A stretch of DNA of 61,309 nucleotides from Candidatus Auribacterota bacterium (GTDB taxonomy: Bacteria; Auribacterota; Tritonobacteria; UBA1439). The stretch spans positions 1 to 61,309 of the forward strand of contig JAPLCW010000161.1 of the NCBI GenBank assembly GCA_026392015.1, read 5' to 3'. The position numbers and the translations under genes are program-made. A model generated the notes under the pieces. It made no database searches, was not told the DNA's origin, and worked only from the letters and a program-made list of their open reading frames with translations. The first letter of the stretch is position 1, and each line of letters starts with the position of its first letter. Below are positions 1 to 8,014 of this stretch, piece after piece.

Positions 1-524
1 ACGCCCTTGCAGATGGGATCTCGGTACTGCTGACGTACTTGGGCGCATTTATGCAAAAATCACGAACTAACTTCTCAAGTACGGCCCAGAGTCAAATCAT
101 GCTTTTTGACCCGATTTGAAAAAACTGGGGATAGTCCAGACGCATACTGCTTGTGAAACTGTAAATTTTTGATATACTATAAATGTAAAATAAATGGGTG
201 CCCATGGGGTGGTCTGAGATTTCCTTGGCTTTTCGGCACTTGGAGGAGCTCATCAACCAGACCCTGAGCACCCAATATTTTTCTCTCTCACAAAGTAAAG
301 TACACTGCTTTTCCCAGCTCGTCAAGTCGCCCTGCCATTTTTATTATTTTTTCCAGAAGACCACTCGCACCATTGGATGACACACGCCACCATACGCCAT
401 GCGCGCGTGGCTCCCACTCTCACCGCTTTTTCCACAGCGGCAGCGGTCGTGGGGATACGCTCACAGCGGGATTGGGTAGTATGCTCGGAGGATAGTTAAG
501 GAATGTCGCAAAAACTGCGGACGG
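1..524. other. no confident gene; downstream of folD
   Basis: I see no convincing full gene here. Reading frames on both strands are short and lack recognisable domains. On the minus strand a frame ending with a stop at 288-290 reads as an amphipathic peptide (GLLEKIIKMAGRLDELGKAV) that looks protein-like. It has only a GTG or internal ATG start, so it may be a remnant of a decayed gene. An 8-bp inverted repeat (CGTACTTG near 34 and its complement near 76) is present. The sequence from about 100 to 210 is AT-rich compared with the genes beside it. Confidence 0.4.
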
Positions 525-1409
525 TCAGACGCACTGCGGGGATCTGGCGGCATCCAGTGTGTTCGACAGCAGAATGGCAATGGTCATGGGACCCACTCCC
601 CCGGGCACGGGAGTGATCGCGCCCGCCTTTCGGGAAACCTCGGCAAAATTCACATCCCCCACCAGCCTGTAGCCGCGCTCGGATCCCTTGTCTTCAAGAC
701 GGTTCATCCCGACGTCGATCACTACCGCGCCTTCCCTGACCATATCCGCCGTGAGGAAAAGCGGCTTGCCGATCGCCACTACGATAATATCCGCTCTTCG
801 CGTATGGAGTGAGAGATTGCGGGTCCCCGTGTGACAGAGGGTCACTGTGGCGTTTGCTCCCCGGGCGCGCTGCATCAGGAGCGCCGCGAGCGGCTTTCCG
901 ACGATGTTGCTCCTGCCGACAACCACCACATCTTTCCCCTCCCACTCGCCACCCGAGCGGATGAGAAGCTCCATGATCCCTTTCGGGGTGCACGGACAGA
1001 ATCCTTTCCGTCCCAAAAGCAGTTTTCCCATATTGAACGGATGGAACCCGTCCACATCTTTTTCAGGGGAGACCGCGGACAGAATTGCAGTGCTGTCCAG
1101 GCCCGCGGGAAGGGGCAACTGGATGAGGATTCCGTGGATGTCCGGATCCGCGTTCAAATCTCCGATTTTACCGACAAGCTCCTTTTCCGTGGTGAAGCGC
1201 GGAAAAGAGAACTGGCCCGAGCGTATCCCCACCTCGCTGCATGCGCGTTCCTTCATCGCCACATAGGCAAGCGAAGCCGGATCCTCTCCCACCGTGATGA
1301 AGGCGAGGCCGGGGACGACCCCACGCTCACGGCGCAGGGTTTCGACACCCTCTTTAACTTCCCGCCTGATCTCGGCTGAAATTTTTTTCCCGTCGAGTAT
1401 CGTTTCCAT
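525..1409 (-). CDS. folD: FolD bifunctional methylenetetrahydrofolate dehydrogenase/cyclohydrolase
   Basis: This 294-residue protein is a full-length FolD. It interconverts 5,10-methylene-THF and 10-formyl-THF with NADP in the cytosol, feeding purine and formyl-Met synthesis. The N-terminal catalytic part has the conserved Tyr and Lys in SLAYVAMKERACSEVGI, and QLPLP follows. The Rossmann half carries GRSNIVGKP and ends with TPVPGGVGPMT. The length is normal for the family. The ATG is preceded by AGGTGTCCG, a reasonable ribosome binding site. It is the last gene of the minus-strand run and lies 86 bp after the SH3-domain gene, so joint transcription is possible but not shown. Confidence 0.97.
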   Translation of the reverse strand: METILDGKKISAEIRREVKEGVETLRRERGVVPGLAFITVGEDPASLAYVAMKERACSEVGIRSGQFSFPRFTTEKELVGKIGDLNADPDIHGILIQLPLPAGLDSTAILSAVSPEKDVDGFHPFNMGKLLLGRKGFCPCTPKGIMELLIRSGGEWEGKDVVVVGRSNIVGKPLAALLMQRARGANATVTLCHTGTRNLSLHTRRADIIVVAIGKPLFLTADMVREGAVVIDVGMNRLEDKGSERGYRLVGDVNFAEVSRKAGAITPVPGGVGPMTIAILLSNTLDAARSPQCV

Positions 1410-1495
1410 CGGACACCTGAGCTGTAGTGAGAGTGCCTATGGGTGGGGGTAAAATCAGCTTCCTGAAACGCGTCGCGCGAGACTTCGGCCCGTGC

Positions 1496-2368
1496 TTACT
1501 CCGGTTCCAACCGCCGCACGTCGACAACGGGCACCCCTGTCGAGAGGCGTGAAACCTCATACCCCCACACCTTCACCCGGTCGCCACTATAATATGCCAG
1601 ATTTATCGATCGCGACCCGACCAGACAGACTGTGCGGCTGATGAGAAATCCTTTGACCAGTTTGTATCGGACACCGGGGACGACCACCTCCTCGCAGAGC
1701 ATGAGTGTACCCTCGTATGCGCAAGATGTCGCCATCTTCACTCTCAGCGCGCTCCCGAAAGCGCCGGCCTTCATCGCGACGGGTGCCGTGGCCTCGGGCT
1801 GTTCTTTTGCAGCAGCCTCCTCGCCCTCAACGGATTCGGGGCTCTCCCTTTCTTCCTCCTCCTCGCTCACGGCTTTTTCGGGCGGCTTCTCAACCCCTCT
1901 TTCATCGGGGAGAAGATCGACGAGTTCGGAACTTATCCACAGGCTGGCGCACCGCGGCGCGCGGATCGCCGTCCACTCATCCCGCTCCTCCATCGCCTCC
2001 ACGCTCTCCTCCCTCTGGAGCTGACATACGACCGTCGAGGTCAACACCGGTTTCGCACGCACATTGAGGCGTCCGGCGGTTACTCTCCCATCCGAGAGGA
2101 AGCGGCGCGAAACCCAGAAGGGGACGTTTTTCGGCGGCACGATGCGGTACCATCCGCTCACGTAACCCGAGACAGTGACGCGCGTTCCCTGATCCAGTTT
2201 CGCCATTGTCTCATAGTTGAGGCTCTTTCCGGCACGGAGGTTGGCGTTCTCAGTGTTTATTTCTCCCGTGCAGGGAAAAGTTATCTGCCGGGCTTCTCCG
2301 GCAACCGTCACGAGCACTCCCGAAAAAAGAGCGCAGATACACGCAATTGTCCGCATTGCACCCCTCAT
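1496..2368 (-). CDS. secreted protein with two bacterial SH3 domains
   Basis: A 290-residue protein with an N-terminal signal peptide (about residues 1-26). Two SH3b-like repeats follow, near residues 35-92 (NANLRAGKSLNYE, then GWYRIVPP and FWVSRRFL) and 96-153 (LNVRAKPVLTSTVV, then WISSEL). SH3b domains usually bind peptidoglycan or mediate contacts in the periplasm. A very acidic, Glu-rich linker spans about 155-198. The last 90 residues have no family I recognise but include three Cys that could form disulfides. The start overlaps the rluB-like stop by 4 bp (ATGA), so translation is probably coupled. A second ATG four codons in, with AGGGG just upstream, is an alternative start. Confidence 0.85.
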   Translation of the reverse strand: MRGAMRTIACICALFSGVLVTVAGEARQITFPCTGEINTENANLRAGKSLNYETMAKLDQGTRVTVSGYVSGWYRIVPPKNVPFWVSRRFLSDGRVTAGRLNVRAKPVLTSTVVCQLQREESVEAMEERDEWTAIRAPRCASLWISSELVDLLPDERGVEKPPEKAVSEEEEERESPESVEGEEAAAKEQPEATAPVAMKAGAFGSALRVKMATSCAYEGTLMLCEEVVVPGVRYKLVKGFLISRTVCLVGSRSINLAYYSGDRVKVWGYEVSRLSTGVPVVDVRRLEPE

Positions 2369-3081
2369 GGTCTTTGTGTGAATATCTTATCCAATTCCCA
2401 CTGCGCGAGAAAGCGATATTTTCCCGGACGCAGATCTCCGAGTGTAAGGTTGCCGATGGCAACTCTCCGTAGCCGCTGCACGGGGCATCCGACCGCCAGG
2501 AACATCCTCTTGACCTGCCGTTTCTTTCCCTCTCGTATCTCGATGGCCATGACTCCCCCATCTCTGAAACGCTTCGCCGATAGAATTTTCGCAGGAAGGG
2601 TTCTCTTCCCATCGAGAACGATCCCCCTCTCAAGCCCTTTCCTCCCCTGCGAAGAGAGCTGTCCCTTAAAATATACCTGGTAGATTTTTCCCACCTTCCC
2701 ACGGGGGTGTGCTGCGCGCAGCGCGAAATCTCCGTCGTTGGTGAGAAGTATGAGCCCCTCCGCATCCCTGTCCAGGCGCCCTATGGTGAAAAGTCTCTGT
2801 GAGACGGGCATAAGAAGATCGTATACGGTGGGCCGATCCGACTCGTCGCTGCGGCTGCAGACGTATCCGGGAGGCTTATGGAGCATCAGGTAAATCTTCT
2901 TCTCTGTTGTTATCCGCTCCCCGTCAACGATAATGGTATCCGCCGCCGGATCGGCGCCGCTACCCAGTTTTGTGACGGTGATGCCGTTGACGCGCACCCT
3001 TCCCTCGCGAATCAACTGCTCACACGCCCTCCGCGATCCGACGCCGGCTCCCGCGAGAATCTTCTGCAGCCTCTGCTTCAT
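2365..3081 (-). CDS. RsuA/RluB-family rRNA pseudouridine synthase
   Basis: A 238-residue enzyme of the RsuA/RluB/RluE/RluF branch, which isomerises a specific uridine in ribosomal RNA. An S4 RNA-binding domain covers residues 2-48 (LQKILAGAGVGSRRACEQLI). The catalytic motif is GRLDRDAEGLILLTNDGD with Asp104 as nucleophile; the usual Thr or Ser after the Asp region is Ala here. The later motif GKIYQVYFKG carries the conserved Tyr. The protein is closest in layout to RluB, which modifies 23S rRNA, but 16S-type RsuA cannot be excluded from sequence alone. Its stop overlaps the SH3 gene start. Confidence 0.92.
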   Translation of the reverse strand: MKQRLQKILAGAGVGSRRACEQLIREGRVRVNGITVTKLGSGADPAADTIIVDGERITTEKKIYLMLHKPPGYVCSRSDESDRPTVYDLLMPVSQRLFTIGRLDRDAEGLILLTNDGDFALRAAHPRGKVGKIYQVYFKGQLSSQGRKGLERGIVLDGKRTLPAKILSAKRFRDGGVMAIEIREGKKRQVKRMFLAVGCPVQRLRRVAIGNLTLGDLRPGKYRFLAQWELDKIFTQRP

Positions 3082-3125
3082 AGGCCATCATCACATTGCC
3101 GCTCTCCCCACCGGTGAGGCGGGGC

Positions 3126-3281
3126 CTAGCTTGCGACCTTCGTCTTGGGAAGGCCATAGGCCGAATCGCCTTCGCTCCACTTCCCGCCCTTTTTGAGTGA
3201 CTCTATCCGTTCGAATCGCTTCAGAACATTTCTCTTTGCCTTAATTTTTCCGCTCCGGCCGAAACTCCGATGCCTGCTCAT
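3126..3281 (-). CDS. PVC-superphylum small basic protein
   Basis: A 51-residue, strongly basic protein starting MSRHRSFGRSGKIKAKRNVL, followed by KRFERIESLKK and ending in GLPKTKVAS. The ATG is preceded by GGAGGT at good spacing. From memory this matches the small basic protein family described as a signature of the Planctomycetes-Verrucomicrobia-Chlamydiae superphylum, thought to act in nucleic-acid or ribosome-related housekeeping; its exact role is not settled. The pattern RNVLKRFER.E.LKK is the recognisable core. It sits between the pseudouridine synthase gene and the DUF1841-like gene, all on the minus strand. Beyond annotating a gene, it gives the best clue to the lineage of the window. 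Confidence 0.9.
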   Translation of the reverse strand: MSRHRSFGRSGKIKAKRNVLKRFERIESLKKGGKWSEGDSAYGLPKTKVAS

Positions 3282-3296
3282 ACCCTGTACCTCCTT

Positions 3297-3752
3297 CTAT
3301 TCCGTAGCAACCGCTCCACCTGCCTTCAAGAGCCCTCGGACCCTGCCCACGTACCTGTCCCTGTCGAACGATCTTTCACCATGCATCATATCATACATCT
3401 CATCGAGCAATACAGCCCCTATCGCGTGTAGGGCATCGTGCCGACTGTGCCCCCCCTTCTCGAGCGCTGCGGCAACCTCGCGTACTTCCGGAGGATCATT
3501 GGTCCTTAACTGATTCTCCACGCCGAGGTGGATATGAACATGGAGGAACGGATTCACGCCGCCAACCGTGTAGTGAGAGTCAACGAGCACATTACCGATT
3601 TCCCACGCGCTATGGTACTGCTCATGCTCACGCAGCACACGCGCAATATGCTCCTGCTCCGCACTGAGCCTTTCTCCGCTCTGGCACCGTTCCCAGATCA
3701 CACAAATAATCTCACGGGAGACGCACACCATCTCTTTGATACTGTCTTTCAC
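3297..3752 (-). CDS. DUF1841-like protein
   Basis: A 151-residue cytosolic protein with no signal peptide or membrane segment. The centre has NPFLHVHIHLGVENQL (His71, His73, His75), the hallmark of the DUF1841 family, which has no established function; the His cluster may bind a metal. A GTG start is required because the frame is closed by a TGA only 18 nt upstream, and GAGGCGG lies just before it. It lies 15 bp upstream of the small basic protein gene, with which it is probably co-transcribed. Confidence 0.82.
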   Translation of the reverse strand: MKDSIKEMVCVSREIICVIWERCQSGERLSAEQEHIARVLREHEQYHSAWEIGNVLVDSHYTVGGVNPFLHVHIHLGVENQLRTNDPPEVREVAAALEKGGHSRHDALHAIGAVLLDEMYDMMHGERSFDRDRYVGRVRGLLKAGGAVATE

Positions 3753-3805
3753 ATCATCCGCCTCAGGCGCTCATGGAGAGCTCTTCGCATGCCGGCGCAG
3801 TTCAC

Positions 3806-4786
3806 TCACATACTGACATCTTCCGAGAAGATGCAGGAGGAACGGCGCCCCTCACCCACGCCCCTCAGCTCACACATGGCTTTCCTGCACTCCGTGCGCG
3901 CCATGCTGCATCGAGGATGGAAACGACAGCCGGGAGGGTACGCAACGGGGTTGGGAACCCCCCCTCCGATCGCCTCCAACTGCGTGCGCCGCGCCCCGAG
4001 GCGTGGGATTGATCGCAGAAGAGCCCGCGTGTAGGGATGTCGCGGCAAGCGGAGGATATCCGCCGTCGCCCCCTCTTCGACGATCTGCCCCGCGTACATG
4101 ATCGCCATGCGATCTGCCATCTCGGAAATAACTCCCAGATCATGGCTGATGAGCATAAGCGACATCTCTCTGCGCTCCTGTATCTCCTTCAGCATGTCAA
4201 GGATCTGTGCCTGTATGGTAACGTCGAGTGCCGTGGTGGGCTCATCCGCGATGAGGAGCTTCGGGTTGCACGAGAGTGCCATGGCGATCATGACTCTCTG
4301 CTGCATCCCTCCGGACATCTGATGCGGGTATTCGTTCACTCGCACCTCCGGAGAAGGGATACGCACTTGTGCCAGCGCCTCGCGAGCCACGCCCATCGCC
4401 CGCCTTCGCCCGAGCCCCTGATGAAGCCTCACTGCCTCAGCGATCTGCCCCCCGACAGGAAACACCGGATTGAGGGACGCGAATGGATCTTGAAATATCA
4501 TCGCGATCTCATTCCCGCGGATTTCCCGCATCTGGCGCTCACCGAGCGCGAGGAGATCCCTCCCCCTCCAGAGAATTTCCCCACCGGCTATCCTGCCCTG
4601 ACGCGGGTCCACCAACCTCATGATGGAGAGGGCTATGGTACTCTTCCCGCACGCACTCTCACCCACAAGCCCGAGCGTCTCTCCCTCTCCAAGTGAAAGG
4701 GAAACCCCATCGACAGCCCGGACAATTCCCTCGTCAGAAAAGAATTGGGTTTTGAGATCCTTGATTTCCAGTATGGGTGCTTTCAT
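3806..4786 (-). CDS. oligopeptide/dipeptide ABC transporter ATP-binding protein (OppD/DppD type), orphan
   Basis: A 326-residue ABC ATPase. The Walker A motif is GESACGKST (residues 42-50), where Ala replaces the usual Gly of GESGCGKS. The signature MSGGMQQRVMIAMAL and Walker B LLIADEPTTALD are intact, so ATP hydrolysis should work. The C-terminal Oligo_HPY extension has the Cys-rich PGCRFHPRCSMARTEC pattern seen in OppD/DppD, which in relatives can hold an iron-sulfur cluster. No permease, binding protein or OppF partner is in the window, so it must work with subunits encoded elsewhere or have been left behind. Its upstream neighbour is secG (118 bp gap). Confidence 0.9.
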   Translation of the reverse strand: MKAPILEIKDLKTQFFSDEGIVRAVDGVSLSLGEGETLGLVGESACGKSTIALSIMRLVDPRQGRIAGGEILWRGRDLLALGERQMREIRGNEIAMIFQDPFASLNPVFPVGGQIAEAVRLHQGLGRRRAMGVAREALAQVRIPSPEVRVNEYPHQMSGGMQQRVMIAMALSCNPKLLIADEPTTALDVTIQAQILDMLKEIQERREMSLMLISHDLGVISEMADRMAIMYAGQIVEEGATADILRLPRHPYTRALLRSIPRLGARRTQLEAIGGGVPNPVAYPPGCRFHPRCSMARTECRKAMCELRGVGEGRRSSCIFSEDVSM

Positions 4787-4904
4787 AACACGCCGATTGG
4801 GATGGAGCTATCTGCGAGGCGTTATCAGGCAGGGAGCGGGGCGCGCGCAATCCCCGTTCCATAGCTATTAGGCGGAGGCGGTGCGTCGCGGCCTCTCGGC
4901 TCCC

Positions 4905-5339
4905 CTATTTCGGGGCCCCTCCCCCCGGGGCTGGGGCGCTAACTCCTTGCTGCACGGGCTGCGCTGCCGGAGCGGCGCCACCTTGCTGCACGGGCCCCGC
5001 TGCCGGGACAGCGCCACCTTGCTGCGCAGGCGGTGGAGGTTTTTCAACTGATTGCTGGGACGCGGCTTTCTTTTCCTCCGCATGTATGGTGTCCATCAGA
5101 GAGCGTCCGACACCTGGTCTGACCCGCGTGAAAAGAAGGCACGAGCTCATGAATGCCACTGCGAGGACAACCGTTACTTTGCTGAGCACATCGCCCGCCC
5201 GTGCTCCGAAAATAGTCTGCCCGCCCCCGAGCCCGAACGCCCCTGAGAGGCCTGCGTCTTTTCCCGACTGCAGCAGCACCGCGACAACTAGAAGTATACA
5301 ACTCAGAATATGAATGATTACCACCGCTATGAATAGCAT
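4905..5339 (-). CDS. secG: SecG preprotein translocase subunit with Pro/Ala/Gln tail
   Basis: A 144-residue SecG, the small inner-membrane partner of SecYE that helps SecA-driven export. Two membrane helices (about residues 3-25 and 52-72) flank the conserved cytoplasmic loop SGAFGLGGGQTIFGARAGD. After the usual SecG length the protein continues with about 55 residues of Pro, Ala, Gln and Gly in imperfect repeats of the form VQQGG(A)APAA. Low-complexity SecG tails are seen elsewhere, but this one is built from near-duplicate DNA units. AAGGAGAGGG precedes the ATG. It is the last gene of the gap-pgk-tpiA-secG block, 12 bp after tpiA. Confidence 0.95.
   Translation of the reverse strand: MLFIAVVIIHILSCILLVVAVLLQSGKDAGLSGAFGLGGGQTIFGARAGDVLSKVTVVLAVAFMSSCLLFTRVRPGVGRSLMDTIHAEEKKAASQQSVEKPPPPAQQGGAVPAAGPVQQGGAAPAAQPVQQGVSAPAPGGGAPK
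4935..5030 (-). repeat. imperfect tandem repeats encoding the SecG tail
   Basis: The coding DNA for the SecG tail contains about three imperfect units of roughly 36-48 bp, recognisable by the recurring block ccttgctgc followed by acgggc or a variant. They encode the repeated QQGG..PAA segments. The length is a multiple of three, so expansion or contraction would keep the frame. Confidence 0.6.
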
Positions 5340-5351
5340 ACGACCCTCTCC

Positions 5352-6107
5352 TTACCTGTTGTATCTCACAATGCGGCAGAAGGACGCCGCGTCGAGGCTC
5401 GCGCCTCCGACAAGCGCACCGTCGATATCCGCTACCGCCATGAGCTCTTTGACATTCTGCGGCGTGACGCTCCCTCCATAGATGATACGGAGCGCGTCAC
5501 TTACCGCTTTACCGTACCGCTCCCTCGCCCACAGACGGATCACCGCGTGTGCGGATCCGGCCTGCTCCGGCGTAGCGGTACGCCCCGTGCCGATGGCCCA
5601 CACCGGCTCGTAGGCGATGACACACTTCAGAATATTCGAGTCAGACTGTCTCTCGAGCGACGCATCAAGCTGTTTCCTCAGGACCTCGTCCGTGACGCCC
5701 TGCTCCCGCTTCTCGAGCGTCTCCCCGATGCACATAATCGGAGTGAGGCCCGATGAGATGGCCGCGGTAATCTTACGATTCACCGTTTCATTTGTCTCTT
5801 TAAAAAGGCGCCTCCGTTCCGAGTGCCCGATAATCACGAAGCTGCACCCAACCTCCTTGAGCATCGGAGCGCTGATCTCGCCGGTATACGCCCCCTCCGA
5901 TTCCCAGTAGAGATCCTGGGCTCCGAGTTTGATGGGGCTCCCCTGAACTATCTCGCCCACAGGGCTCAGAGCCGTGAAGGGGGGGCACACGACGATCTCC
6001 GTTTCCTTCTCGTCGTAGAGTTCCCTCTTCAGACCCGCCACCAGCTCAATGGCGAACCTGACCGTCTTGTGCATCTTCCAATTGCCTGCGATGAGTGGCG
6101 TGCGCAT
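5352..6107 (-). CDS. tpiA: triosephosphate isomerase
   Basis: A complete 251-residue TIM-barrel enzyme that interconverts dihydroxyacetone phosphate and glyceraldehyde-3-phosphate. The catalytic residues are visible: Lys11 in GNWKMHK, His95 in IIGHSERR and Glu167 in AYEPVWAIGTG. The phosphate loop YGGSVTPQN and the GALVGGASL end are also present. It sits between pgk (53 bp away) and secG, as in many bacteria where gap-pgk-tpi-secG form an operon. The gap to pgk holds one arm of a short heptamer array. Confidence 0.98.
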   Translation of the reverse strand: MRTPLIAGNWKMHKTVRFAIELVAGLKRELYDEKETEIVVCPPFTALSPVGEIVQGSPIKLGAQDLYWESEGAYTGEISAPMLKEVGCSFVIIGHSERRRLFKETNETVNRKITAAISSGLTPIMCIGETLEKREQGVTDEVLRKQLDASLERQSDSNILKCVIAYEPVWAIGTGRTATPEQAGSAHAVIRLWARERYGKAVSDALRIIYGGSVTPQNVKELMAVADIDGALVGGASLDAASFCRIVRYNR

Positions 6108-6121
6108 GTTATAACCCCAGC

Positions 6122-6182
6122 GGTAAGCTATAAGAATAGCGCTGGTTTCTACTCTTTGCTTACTGCTTATTGCTATCTGTTA
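6122..6182. repeat. TAAGC-word array at the pgk 3' end
   Basis: Words of 7 nt of the TAAGCNN class run on one side (6122-6135) and their reverse complements (GCTTACT, GCTTATT, GCTATCT) on the other (6158-6178). The arms can pair across about 22 nt. The second arm overlaps the last four codons and stop of pgk. This is one of a set of such arrays in the window. Confidence 0.75.
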
Positions 6183-7359
6183 ATGCTTCAATCCCCGGGA
6201 GTTTTTTCCCTTCGAGATATTCCAGCGATGCTCCGCCCCCTGTGGAGACGTGGGTGATTTTATCCGTGAGGCCGAGCTGGTTTATCGCCGCGACGGAATC
6301 GCCCCCGCCGACGACGCTCACCGCCCCAGACTCCGCGACCATCCTCGCGATCTGCTCCGTTCCTTTTGAAAATTTCTTTATTTCGAATATGCCCATCGGC
6401 CCGTTCCAAAAAATCGTCTTCGCCGATGCGATCTGCTCCCCGTACCGCTCGATCGTCCCCGGGCCTATGTCGACGCCGATCCACCCCGCGCCGATCCCGT
6501 TTGCGCCGACCAGCATCGTCTCGCTCCCCTCCTCCACCTTCCTCGCAACGAGGTGGTCGATGGGGAGCAGCAACTCCTTTTTCTCACGCGTGGCCTGCTC
6601 CACGAGCGATGCCGCCTCGGCGAGCCGGTCATCCTCCACGAGCGAGGCCCCCACCGGCATCCGCTGCGCCTTCAGGAATGTGTAGCTCATCGCGCCTCCG
6701 ATGAGCAGGCAGTCCGCCTCCTTCAAAAGGTTCCGGATTACGCCGATCTTAGTGGAGATCTTCGCTCCCCCGAGTATCACCACAAACGGTCGCCCCGGTT
6801 TCCTGAGGAGATCTCCGAGATACTTGATCTCATCCCTCATCAGATAACCGGCTGCGCCGGCTTTCATATAGCGCGCCACGCCCGCCGTTGATGCGTGGGC
6901 CCTGTGTGCGGTCCCGAACGCGTCGTTCACGTAGAGGTCGCCCAGAGAGGCGAGCGCCCTGCTAAACGATTCTTCATTCTCCTCTTCCTCGGGGTGGAAT
7001 CGCAAATTCTCCAGCATGGCGATCGAGCCGGGTTTCATTGCAAGGACGAACTTCTCCACCTCCGGCCCCACACAATCACCGAGTTGCGCGACGGGCCTTC
7101 CCAATAGCCTGCTCAGTCTCTCGGATGCGGGTTTCATGCTGAGCGCGGGGACCACCTTCCCGTCGGGCCTCCCCAGGTGAGACATGAGTACAAGCGATCC
7201 GCCGTGCTCAATCACATAGCGTATCGAGGGGAGCGACGCCTTGATGCGGCTATCGTCGGTGATACTCCCATCTTTCTTGCTCAGGGGCACATTGAAATCC
7301 ACGCGCATGAGCACGCGTTTGCCTTTTACGTCCAGGTCTTCGATGAAGAGTTTGGCCAT
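6160..7359 (-). CDS. pgk: phosphoglycerate kinase
   Basis: A 399-residue kinase that makes ATP and 3-phosphoglycerate from 1,3-bisphosphoglycerate. The N-terminal RVDFNVPL, SHLGRPDG, the nucleotide-binding segment ILGGAKISTKIG and the C-terminal VGGGDSVAAI and STGGGASLEYLEG are all present. An ATG at 7359 with AGGTGAT just upstream is a better start than the TTG seven codons earlier. The last residues (SNKQ and the stop) are encoded by a heptamer repeat array and are probably not ancestral. It lies between a zinc-ribbon gene and tpiA in the glycolytic block. Confidence 0.97.
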   Translation of the reverse strand: MAKLFIEDLDVKGKRVLMRVDFNVPLSKKDGSITDDSRIKASLPSIRYVIEHGGSLVLMSHLGRPDGKVVPALSMKPASERLSRLLGRPVAQLGDCVGPEVEKFVLAMKPGSIAMLENLRFHPEEEENEESFSRALASLGDLYVNDAFGTAHRAHASTAGVARYMKAGAAGYLMRDEIKYLGDLLRKPGRPFVVILGGAKISTKIGVIRNLLKEADCLLIGGAMSYTFLKAQRMPVGASLVEDDRLAEAASLVEQATREKKELLLPIDHLVARKVEEGSETMLVGANGIGAGWIGVDIGPGTIERYGEQIASAKTIFWNGPMGIFEIKKFSKGTEQIARMVAESGAVSVVGGGDSVAAINQLGLTDKITHVSTGGGASLEYLEGKKLPGIEALTDSNKQ

Positions 7360-7387
7360 CCGATCACCTAATTTGAACAATTCAGAA

Positions 7388-7972
7388 TCACTGCCCAGGG
7401 TTGTTTACCTCTGTACTCGCGTAAAAATAATACAGACTATATATTAAGAGCCCAAGAACCGCTGCGAGGACAATATCAAACCACCCGTACTTAATATAAC
7501 CGCGAACTACAACAAACCCTATACATAACATACCCACAGCAAATTTCCAAGCCCGATGCCCGTCTCTTTCCGCAGGCTCAATACCCTCGACAACAACCAA
7601 ATGACTTCCCCTTGAAATGCCTATAAGCATGATCAATCCCGCTAAAAGACCGGCAATGCCACCATAGAGAGCCTCATGGTTATGGTGAAATGCACAAATC
7701 CAGGGCACAGTTCGAACGGTGTGAATGAAAATCAGTAATACGATAACCGTCAGTGCCCAACTCCATAGAGCTGCCTTTGGATCGACTATGGCGCGATTTA
7801 TGCAGCCGCAGGAAGAACACGTGTAGTCGAATGGGAAAAAATGGAAAAACCCGCGACGTACCCTTCTCGACGGCCGGGTAAAAAACGGGAAACTATTGCC
7901 GCAACTCGCACACTTACGACCGGCAAAAACAGGCACTTCCTTTTTCTCCTTCCACGAATCCGCAGCCGCCAC
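7388..7972 (-). CDS. membrane protein with N-terminal zinc ribbon, unknown role
   Basis: A 194-residue protein I cannot assign to a named family. Residues 20-60 carry two CxxC pairs (KCASCGNSF and YTCSSCGC), typical of a zinc-ribbon or rubredoxin-like knuckle facing the cytosol. About four membrane helices follow from residue 70 onward (LWSWALTVIVLLIFI and later segments). The start appears to be GTG; an overlapping ATG frame is shorter and lacks support. It is inserted between gap and pgk, which normally adjoin, with 29 bp to pgk and 43 bp to gap, so it is likely co-transcribed. Base composition is somewhat more AT-rich than the flanking enzymes. Confidence 0.75.
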   Translation of the reverse strand: MAAADSWKEKKEVPVFAGRKCASCGNSFPFFTRPSRRVRRGFFHFFPFDYTCSSCGCINRAIVDPKAALWSWALTVIVLLIFIHTVRTVPWICAFHHNHEALYGGIAGLLAGLIMLIGISRGSHLVVVEGIEPAERDGHRAWKFAVGMLCIGFVVVRGYIKYGWFDIVLAAVLGLLIYSLYYFYASTEVNNPGQ

Positions 7973-8014
7973 TCATCCATCGGCCATAAGAACGCGGATC
8001 TCGTCCCCTTCTTC

